DNA of 61,860 bases from the NCBI GenBank assembly GCA_023460315.1, contig JAEWQO010000058.1, positions 1 to 61,860 on the forward strand, in the 5' to 3' direction. Below the pieces are notes generated by a model. It worked only from the letters and a program-made list of their open reading frames with translations. It was not told where the DNA came from and made no database searches. Shown in pieces: positions 27,992-35,267 of the stretch. Each line of letters begins with the position of its first letter. The first letter of the stretch is position 1. This DNA comes from Actinomycetes bacterium. GTDB lineage: Bacteria; Actinomycetota; Coriobacteriia; Coriobacteriales; Eggerthellaceae. A program made the translations under genes and the position numbers.

Positions 27992-29374
27992 ATGACACAG
28001 ACAAAGCATGCAGATGCCCGAACGGACGCAGGATTGCGCGTGGATACCTCCGAGCGGAAGAGCTGGCAGTCCATTGCGGTTATCCGCGCAGGCGGCATGT
28101 TCAGCGCACCTGCTCTCATGGTGGGCGCTTCTCTGGGGCTGGGACTTGCTCTGTCAGGTGCCGCGTTTGCTACGTTGGTGGGCTTCGGATTCATCGTTCT
28201 GTACATGAGCTTCGTTTCCATGCAGGCTTCCGATCTGGGTATTCCAACCGCCTCACTCGCTGCCTCGTCGCTCGGGCGTCTCGGTTCGCGCTATCTTGTC
28301 TCGCTTATCGTCGGCGTGGTGACCATCGGCTGGTTCGGTGTGCAGACTGCCGTGTGTGGCGCCTCGCTCTCGCTGATGCTGTCCACGGTGTTCGGTTTGG
28401 CTGTGCCGACAGAGGCATGTTCGGCAGGGTTGGGTTTGCTCATGCTGGCGACGGCGATCATGGGGTTCAACGGTCTGAAGGCGTTGAGCTCGATCGCGGC
28501 GCCGCTGCTCATGGCGATCTGCGTTTATGGGGTGCTGGCTTCCGTCGCGCAGACGGGGAGTCTCGACGCGCTGTTGGGCTATCTGCCTCTGCCCCATGAA
28601 TCCATTGGTTTCATTGCGGGCCTGAATCTGGCGGTGGGGCTGTTCTCGTTTGCGGGTGCGACTGCGGGAGACTTCACCCGCTACGCCCGTACGCGAAAGG
28701 ATGCTGTGCTGTCGTGCGTCGCTGGGGTCATGCCAGCGGCTTTCGTGGCTCTCATGGCAGGCGCGGCGCTTGCCATCGTCACCGGTGAAAGCGACATTGC
28801 CCAGATCATGAACTCTATCGGCCTGCCAGCTGTGGGCTTGATCGCGCTGGTGCTGTCGGCATGGACGGTCAACGCGAGCAACGTGTATTCCGCCGGCCTG
28901 GGCTTCGCCGTCATGCTCGGCAAAGGGGAACGTGGCTTGAAAATTGCCACGCTCGTTTCGGGGCTGATCGGGATTCTGCTGGCGGTCGGCGGCATCTTGG
29001 GACAGTTCGAGACGTTTCTCACGGTGCTTTCCGTGTGTGGTCCCGCATTGGCCGGCGCCATCATTGCGGACTACTGGATCGTGCGCCGCGGCCGTCCTGA
29101 AAATGTGCGTGCTGTCGACGGCGTTTCCCCGCCGGGCGTCATCAGCCTGATTCTCGGCGTTTTTGCAGGCTTGGTAACGGACGGCACCTTCGCCCTGATT
29201 CCTGGCTTGGAGTTTCTGAATCTGCCTTTTTTCATTGGGCCGGTGAACGGCCTCGTCGTTGCTCTGGTAGCCTATGTGATTGCATACCGTCTGACAGGTT
29301 GGGAGAGCTTTCCGGGACCTATCGCATTCGTTCGGCCAAGCGAGCAGCCGGTCGAGTATGATCGGAGCAGGTAG
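27992..29374 (+). CDS. NCS1-family permease (CodB/hydantoin type), copy 2
   Basis: 460 residues from the ATG at 27992, with GAAAGG upstream. About twelve membrane segments are visible, with the NCS1 blocks GWFGVQTAVCGASL and GDFTRYARTRKDAV. It is clearly diverged from copy 1 (longer N terminus, different loops), so the two transporters likely differ in ligand. It is the first gene of an apparent operon with the second DUF917 and HyuA genes, 78 bases before DUF917. This fixes it as the importer for module 2. Confidence 0.85.
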   Translation: MTQTKHADARTDAGLRVDTSERKSWQSIAVIRAGGMFSAPALMVGASLGLGLALSGAAFATLVGFGFIVLYMSFVSMQASDLGIPTASLAASSLGRLGSRYLVSLIVGVVTIGWFGVQTAVCGASLSLMLSTVFGLAVPTEACSAGLGLLMLATAIMGFNGLKALSSIAAPLLMAICVYGVLASVAQTGSLDALLGYLPLPHESIGFIAGLNLAVGLFSFAGATAGDFTRYARTRKDAVLSCVAGVMPAAFVALMAGAALAIVTGESDIAQIMNSIGLPAVGLIALVLSAWTVNASNVYSAGLGFAVMLGKGERGLKIATLVSGLIGILLAVGGILGQFETFLTVLSVCGPALAGAIIADYWIVRRGRPENVRAVDGVSPPGVISLILGVFAGLVTDGTFALIPGLEFLNLPFFIGPVNGLVVALVAYVIAYRLTGWESFPGPIAFVRPSEQPVEYDRSR

Positions 29375-29452
29375 CAAACAGGGATTGACCACAAGGGCTT
29401 CCCGCGCCAAGCGGCCGGGAAGCGGCGTAGGATGGCATGAGAGGAAGAAACG

Positions 29453-30556
29453 ATGAGGGAATTGGGAATACCCGAGATCGAGGATATCGCGCTGGGCGCG
29501 GCACTGCTGGGCGCAGGCGGCGGCGGAGATCCCTACATCGGCAAACTGACTGCCATCGGAGCCGTGAAGGAATGCGGACCCGTGCAGCTCATTGGCATAG
29601 ACGAGGTTCCCAATGACGCGTTCATCATGCCGGCGGCATCCATGGGGGCTCCCACCATCCTCGCGGAGAAGGGTGTGGGCGCGGACGAGTTCGACCGACT
29701 GTTCGGAATGGTTTCTCAGTTTTACGGCAAACCGGTCTATGCCACCATGCCCATGGAGGCAGGAGGCGTGAACTCGATGCTTCCCATCGCCGCAGCCGCG
29801 CGTCTAGGGATTCCCCTGGTGGATGCCGACGGCATGGGACGCGCCTTCCCCGAACTCCAGATGGTCACCTTCACCATCGGGGGCGTGTCAGCCACTCCCA
29901 TGGCATTCATCGACGAAAAGGGGAATTGCGGTATCCTTTCCACAGTAACCAACAAATGGACGGAGGAGATCGCTCGTTCGGTTACCATGACCTGCGGCGG
30001 CACGCTGACCATCGCATTGTTCTGCATGGATGCTTCCACGTTGCGAGAGTATGGCGTCCACGGAATCGTCACGCGCTCGGAGGAGCTGGGCCGGGCCATC
30101 CGTACCGCGAAGGCACAGGCGGCGGCCGCAGGCATTACGCCCGAGGAGTACTTTTTGCGGTTCACAGGAGGCCACCGGCTCTTCAGGGGCAAGATCGCCG
30201 ATGTGCTGCGAGAGACGCGCGGTGCGTTCAACTTTGGGCGGGTGATGCTGGACGGCATTGGGGAGGATCGCGGCTCGCAAGCATACGTCGAGTTTCAAAA
30301 TGAGAACCTGAGTTGCGTGGTGGATGGAGAGACGCTGGCTACGGCTCCCGACCTTATCTGTCTGGTCGATGCGGAGACGTTCACGCCACTGCCCACCGAT
30401 GCCCTGAAGTATGGCAAACGTGTGCTAGCGGTTGGTCTGGAGTGCTTCCACCTGTGGCGCGAGCCCGCCGGTCTCGAGCTTGTCGGCCCGCGCTACTTCG
30501 GCTTGGACACAGATTATCTTCCTGTCGAAGAGCGCTGTGCTCGAAAGGGGGCATGA
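29453..30556 (+). CDS. DUF917 family protein (S-methyl-thiohydantoin desulfurase-like), copy 2
   Basis: 367 residues from the ATG at 29453, behind GAGGAAG. It aligns end to end with copy 1: IEDIALGAALLGAGGGGDP, EAGGVNSMLP, DADGMGRAFPELQM, and GLDTDYLPVEE at the C terminus. By eye about half of the residues are the same. The GGGGDP loop, the GGVNS segment and the MGRAFPE block are unchanged between copies and so are the best candidates for the active site. The next gene, HyuA copy 2, begins 4 bases after its stop. The function is expected to be as for copy 1 but with a different substrate. Confidence 0.8.
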   Translation: MRELGIPEIEDIALGAALLGAGGGGDPYIGKLTAIGAVKECGPVQLIGIDEVPNDAFIMPAASMGAPTILAEKGVGADEFDRLFGMVSQFYGKPVYATMPMEAGGVNSMLPIAAAARLGIPLVDADGMGRAFPELQMVTFTIGGVSATPMAFIDEKGNCGILSTVTNKWTEEIARSVTMTCGGTLTIALFCMDASTLREYGVHGIVTRSEELGRAIRTAKAQAAAAGITPEEYFLRFTGGHRLFRGKIADVLRETRGAFNFGRVMLDGIGEDRGSQAYVEFQNENLSCVVDGETLATAPDLICLVDAETFTPLPTDALKYGKRVLAVGLECFHLWREPAGLELVGPRYFGLDTDYLPVEERCARKGA

Positions 30557-30560
30557 GATC

Positions 30561-32111
30561 ATGTACAAGCTGGGAATTGACGTGGGCGGCACCAACACTG
30601 ACGCGGTCGTCATAGACGAGGCCCTTCGGGTCGTCGCAGCGGTGAAGCATCCCACCTCGGAAGACATCTACGCCGGCATCATCGGCGCAGTCGATGCGGT
30701 GCTTCGAGAAAGCGGGGTTGATCCCGAAGAGGTCGGTCAGGCGATGCTCGGCACGACCCAGTGCACGAATGCCATTGTCGAGCGCAAGGGGCTGGCTCCC
30801 ATCGCGGTGCTGCGCGTGGGTGCTCCAGCTTCGGTGGGCATTCCTCCGATGGTTGACTGGGCGGACGACATCGCGGCGATATGCGTGGGCAAGACAATCA
30901 TCGAGGGCGGCTTCGAGTATGATGGCAGGCGTCTGGCCGCCTTCGATGAGGATGCGTGCCGGGCATTCTTCGAGTCCGTGGTGGGCAAGGTGGAGGCCGT
31001 GGCCATCTCCTGCGTGTTCTCAACCGTTCGCAATGATGACGAGATGCGTGCGGCCGAGGTGGCGCGTGAGGTGCTCGGTTCTGATGTGCATGTGTCTCTG
31101 TCAAGTGAGATTGGCTCGATGGGCCTGATCGAGCGAGAGAACGCGACCATACTCAACGCGGCGCTGTGTCAGGTGGCCAAGCGGTTCACCGAAGGGTTCG
31201 CGCAGAGTCTTTTCGACAAAGGTCTGGTCAACGCCGAGGTATATCTGTCGCAGAACGACGGGACGCTCATGACGATGGAGGATGCGCGTCGTTACCCGAT
31301 ATTGACCATTGCCTGCGGCCCGACGAACTCGATACGCGGGGCGAGCTATCTAACCCATCGTGACGACGCCATCGTCATTGACGTCGGAGGAACGACGACC
31401 GACCTGGGCGTGCTGAGCCGTGGTTTTCCACGCGAAAGCGGCGTGGCGGTGGTCATCGGCGGCGTGCGCACGAACTTCCGCATGCCCGACGTCATCAGCA
31501 TGGGCCTCGGTGGGGGATCGATCGTGCGGCAGACGGACGACGGAGGCATCACGGTCGGTCCTGATTCGGTCGGTTATGCCATAACTGCCGAAGCGCTCGT
31601 GTTCGGCGGCTTTACCTTGACTGCGACCGACGTTGCCGTGCGTTTGGGCATGGCGGACGTGGGCGATGCCTCGCTTGTCGCCGCAGTGCCCCTTGACGTG
31701 GCGGAGCGAGCCATGGCGGAGATACGTGCGCTGGCGGAAGACGCCATTGATATCATGAAGGTGTCTCGCGACGACATGGACGTGGTGCTGGTGGGTGGAG
31801 GTGCCGGCATCCTGCCGCAGGATCTGGCGGGTACGGCACAGGTCATGGCTCCTCGGCATGCTAGCTGCGCGAATGCCATCGGCTCCGCCATATCGAAGGT
31901 GAGCGGCACCTACGATGCTTTGGTCGACTATGATGTCACGCCTCGTGAGGAAGCCCTGGCCGAGGCCCGCGCGGCGGCGACTGCGGCAGCCGTCGAAGCC
32001 GGGGCCGTCAGGGACACGGTCGCCATCGTGGACGTCGAGGACGTGCCGCTGGCGTATTATCCAGGCCACACGAATCGGGTGAAGGCAAAGGCCGCCGGGG
32101 ACCTTGTTTGA
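30561..32111 (+). CDS. HyuA-type hydantoinase/oxoprolinase subunit A, copy 2
   Basis: 516 residues from the ATG at 30561; the longer open frame overlaps DUF917 and is not used. It has the ASKHA motifs GIDVGGTNTDAVV, DVGGTTTDLGVL and MGLGGGSIVR, as in copy 1. GTTQCTNAIVERK replaces GTTHCTNAIVERK of copy 1. The C terminus (DVEDVPLAYYPGHTNRVKAKA) matches the copy-1 end (EVEDIPMAYLGDALCIRVKA). It closes the permease-DUF917-HyuA operon. There is no amidohydrolase in this module, so the downstream step would have to be shared with module 1 or not be needed. Confidence 0.85.
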   Translation: MYKLGIDVGGTNTDAVVIDEALRVVAAVKHPTSEDIYAGIIGAVDAVLRESGVDPEEVGQAMLGTTQCTNAIVERKGLAPIAVLRVGAPASVGIPPMVDWADDIAAICVGKTIIEGGFEYDGRRLAAFDEDACRAFFESVVGKVEAVAISCVFSTVRNDDEMRAAEVAREVLGSDVHVSLSSEIGSMGLIERENATILNAALCQVAKRFTEGFAQSLFDKGLVNAEVYLSQNDGTLMTMEDARRYPILTIACGPTNSIRGASYLTHRDDAIVIDVGGTTTDLGVLSRGFPRESGVAVVIGGVRTNFRMPDVISMGLGGGSIVRQTDDGGITVGPDSVGYAITAEALVFGGFTLTATDVAVRLGMADVGDASLVAAVPLDVAERAMAEIRALAEDAIDIMKVSRDDMDVVLVGGGAGILPQDLAGTAQVMAPRHASCANAIGSAISKVSGTYDALVDYDVTPREEALAEARAAATAAAVEAGAVRDTVAIVDVEDVPLAYYPGHTNRVKAKAAGDLV

Positions 32112-32154
32112 CGCCCCTTGTGGTCGTCGTTGAAGGCGTGGTCAGACGGGTCGG

Positions 32155-32505
32155 CTATGCAAGCACGCTCAACAGCGGCTTGAGGACATCCTTGTATGGC
32201 TGCACGTCGTCCTTGAGGATGCCATAGAGTTCGATTGCGTGCAAAGGCAGCCAGCGTTCGACGCGGGTGGGATGCATGCCGCTCCGGTCAAGGTAGCGCT
32301 TCAGGTACCCATCAGCCAGATGTTTGTCGGACATCAGGGTTACCGCGTAGCTGCGCGCGACATCCCCTGCAGGATCCCCTTTGGTGGCGGAGTTCCAGCC
32401 GATGACGGTGTAGCCCTTCCCATCGAAAAGGATGTTCCGTGGATGGTAGTCGTTGTGGCACAGGCGGTCGCCTTTGGCGTGTCCCCATGATCTGATTGCT
32501 CGCAA
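32155..32505 (-). pseudogene. C-terminal remnant of an APH-type phosphotransferase
   Basis: The 116-codon frame carries the catalytic loop of aminoglycoside-phosphotransferase-like kinases (CHNDYHPRNILFDG) and then YTVIGWNSATKGDPAGDVARSY. In working enzymes the metal-binding site here reads I-D-W; the Asp is replaced by Gly. The N-terminal lobe and nucleotide-binding part are missing from this frame. Weak traces in other minus-strand frames run up to about 32670. I judge it a decayed gene. It converges on the HyuA gene 43 bases away and is the first member of a cluster of remnants. Confidence 0.65.
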
Positions 32506-32885
32506 CGTTCATCGCAAGCGTGACGCCCATGGTGTGGGTGGGCACGCCGAAAAGATGCTGCTTACCCAAATGCTGGAGCCCAGGGTGGGGTTGATGAGGC
32601 TGTTCACGTCCTGCATGGTGGCCCTGCCGAGGAGTAGGCTAACCACTTTCATGTATGATAGCCCGTTCAACCAATCTCTGAAGACGCAAATAAAAAAGTG
32701 GTGAGGTTGCTCTGCTGGTTTTGAGAATTCTTGAAATCGAAAATCGATACATTTTTTTCATAGCATTTCACCTGCTAAAACATCTGTTGAAAATCGCGAT
32801 TGACCCCCATCTTTTCCCTTTTAGACTTTGTTTTTGCAAGGGGCTGCGGAAGGGATAGCCTTCTTGGAACAAGAAGGGAACAAGC
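32506..32885. other. Gene-free stretch with probable kinase remnant traces
   Basis: 380 bases without an intact gene. The part up to about 32670 may hold the decayed 5' half of the phosphotransferase on the minus strand, broken by frame changes. The rest, 32700-32885, is A+T richer than its surroundings and would be the old promoter region of the decayed flavoprotein. Confidence 0.4.
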
Positions 32886-33866
32886 ATGGAGCGTCGAGAT
32901 TTTCTGAAAGCGGCCGGGCTCATGAGCGTAGCAGCAGTGGGGGCCAGTGCGCTGGCTGGGTGTACACCCAAGAAAGCTGGCAGCGAGGCAAAATTCGATG
33001 TCACTTCAGCTGGCGGGGTGGATCCTGCGACTGTTGATTGGTCTTATGAGCATGATGTGATTGTTGTTGGATCGGGCTCCGCAGGCTACTGCGCATCGAT
33101 CGAAGCTGCAGAGGCAGGATCGAACGTGTTGGTGCTCGAAAAGAATACCATGATCGGCGGGGACTCCACCCTGTGCGGTGGCGTTATGCAAGGCGCTGGC
33201 TTTGCGGCTCAAGAAGAGATCGGTAGCTACAAGGGAGACACCGGCGAAAAGTTTGCTGACCATATGTTGCGATGGGCGCAGGTTTCGGCAATGAAGAGGT
33301 CATCCGAGAGACCTGCCTGCGCAGCGGAGAAGCCATCGAATGGATAATTGATCTGGGGCGCGTCTTTGATGCTGTTGACATTGTCCCCCTATCTGGGAAT
33401 TCGATACCGAAGAAGACATCGTTCCGCGTGCGCTGTGGCGCAGCGCTGAGATCACCGATAGCGAACATGGCGGTGGAAACAGCCATTTCGCTGCGCTTCA
33501 GGACAAGGTCGACACCATGGATGCCATTACTGTTATGACCGAGTGCGGAGTTACTCATCTGTTGAGAGGCGTGTCAGGAGAGATTGTCGGCGTGTTGATT
33601 TCGGCACCATCGAGGTCGGTCCGTTCTACGCCGATACTTTGAAGCCGGGAGTCCTGGGTTCTTTTGCTGGCGTGAAATCCAATGCCGAGGCAGAGGTGAT
33701 CGCCCTAGACGGCAATCCAATCCCTCGGTTGTATGCAGCTGGTGCCATTGCGGGTGGTAATTATGTCGGATCCTTCTACTTCGGCTGTGGGTGGTCGGTT
33801 CTGACTACAGTGGTCTGGGGCCGGGAGGCTGGGCAGAATGTTTCAGCGCTCGATCCATGGGAATGA
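32886..33866 (+). pseudogene. Decayed Tat-exported FAD flavoprotein (fumarate-reductase type)
   Basis: The first frame, from the ATG at 32886, has a Tat signal (ERRDFLKAAG), an LAGC lipobox-like end and the FAD fold DVIVVGSGSAG with LVLEKNTMIGGDSTL. A frame change near 33280 moves the match to GFGNEEVIRETCLRSGEAI. Another near 33390 moves it to WEFDTEEDIVPRALW and GGGNSHFAALQDKVDT. A deletion then joins it to the C-terminal block GPFYADTLKPGVLG and PRLYAAGAIAGGNYVGSFYFGCGW, which ends at 33866. The remaining sum is about 325 codons against about 500-550 for the family. At least two frameshifts and one internal deletion make it a clear pseudogene. Confidence 0.85.
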
Positions 33867-33904
33867 GGTCAGAGGGGCGTATATCCGGTTATGACCCTTC
33901 TTGC

Positions 33905-34105
33905 ATGCTTAAGGGAGCGACCGTTCGGGAAGAGCAGATTCTCGAATTGATTCTGAAGGGAAGAAACTACCCTTGGATATGCCGCAGTTTGGGAATCGCG
34001 CGGAACACCTTGAAGACCCATGTGAAAAATCTGTATCTGAAAGCCGGGGTGCATTCCAGGCAGGAGTTGATATCTTTCGTAGAGGAGAAACGCGGGCTTC
34101 GGTAA
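33905..34105 (+). pseudogene. LuxR-type helix-turn-helix remnant
   Basis: 66 codons from the ATG at 33905 hold just the LuxR DNA-binding domain: TVREEQILELILKGRNY, then NTLKTHVKNLYLKAGVHSRQ. This is the same C-terminal module as in the two full membrane regulators of this window, but all membrane segments are gone. It lies 38 bases behind the decayed flavoprotein on the same strand. I read it as the tail of a regulator lost by deletion, the decayed counterpart of the flavoprotein/LuxR pairs elsewhere. A free-standing small regulator is less likely but cannot be excluded. Confidence 0.65.
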
Positions 34106-34174
34106 ATGCTTTGTGCTCCTGTGTGCTGTAGACAATGATACACGTTCTGGGATAAAAAGAGCTTGCTAAGGTTA

Positions 34175-34215
34175 CATGAGTCTCACCTGCCGATTTTTGA
34201 CAGGTGAGACTCATG
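34175..34215. repeat. Perfect 15-bp inverted repeat
   Basis: Arms 34175-34189 and 34201-34215 (CATGAGTCTCACCTG and its exact complement) enclose an 11-base loop containing TTTTT. No T run follows on the plus strand, so it is not a standard terminator. It may be an operator or an end of a lost element. Confidence 0.8.
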
Positions 34216-34286
34216 GTTTACGTTGTTGAAGTCGCCTATACTAAGCAAGGGGATTAGAATAGGGGGCAGCAAGGAGATGGGCTTCA

Positions 34287-35170
34287 TTGGATGAGATGCA
34301 ATTGGGTCGAACTGTCTCATTTGATCGGGACGAGATGGTCCAGCTGCTTCACCGGGACGACTTCTCTGTGTTCGCGCAAGAGAGGCCTTTCGACTATCGT
34401 TCAAAAGATGAGTATTTATTAAAGAGACGCCTCAGGGGGAAGATCCACGATGTATGTGGGAGTTCGTCTCGTTTTTGCGAAGGATGACGGGCAGGCCATT
34501 GGTGAGAGATTCCGTTCCCACGGATGGGGAGAGCCTTTGTGACCTCAATTTTTGGCACGCTACACCCTCGATGATGGCTTCTCTTAATGATATCGTGGGA
34601 AGAGCAGGGGCGTGTTCTCGTCTGAGCGGGGTTCTGCCGTCTCTTGTCGATCGAGTGTGCGTGTCGCAGCTCGTTGCCGAGGAGTTGGCATCTGCTGCGT
34701 ATCGAGATGGGCTGGCAGTGACGTACGAGGACGTGCGTGCCATCGTGTGCGATAGACAGGAAGGTGAAAGCTTTGATGGGCGAATCGTCGCAAACGCCTA
34801 TCGAATTTTCAGCAATATCGCCCGATATGACGGTTGTCCACTCGGGGTGGAGTTCTTTCGTAAAATCGAGGTGGACCTTTTCGATGGCATACCCGAAATC
34901 GACCTGGCCCCTTATCGTCCCGCATGTACTTCCATTCATGTCATGTATCCTGATCGATCTAAAGATAAAGCTCTTGATGAACTTGAAAGAAACGGTAGAG
35001 ATGGCTGCGCTTGGGGGGGCCTGTCCGGATATGGATCGGGCTATCGAGGCGGGATGCGTGTCCTGCTGGTAAAAGACGTTGAGGTAGCAGATCTCTTCAA
35101 ATGTCACAGGTTGAATGCTGTTTCGGAGAGGTGCTGCGCCTCGTTCTATAATCGACGGATGCTCTTGTGA
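34287..35170 (+). pseudogene. Probable Fic-family protein remnant
   Basis: Two overlapping frames (34287-34487 and 34454-35170) read best as one gene with a frame change near 34450. The joined sequence recalls the N-terminal region of Fic/DOC proteins: a helix ending LNDIVGRAGACSRLSGVLP, then the usual EExxASSxIEGxxxTxxEV position occupied by AEELASAAYRDGLAVTYEDV. The inhibitory S/T-x-x-x-E-G-like motif is degenerate. The catalytic HPFxxGNGR motif is not found, and the frame changes again near the C terminus. I infer a decayed Fic protein. The assignment is tentative because it relies on a pattern of spaced residues remembered from the family. Confidence 0.4.
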
Positions 35171-35267
35171 GCGTCAGCCATCCTTCCTTGCCACGGCGCC
35201 GGTCGCATGCTGACGTTTGATATAAAAGATGCATGATCCGGCGGTCTTGTCTTGTTCGGGAGGCGCC

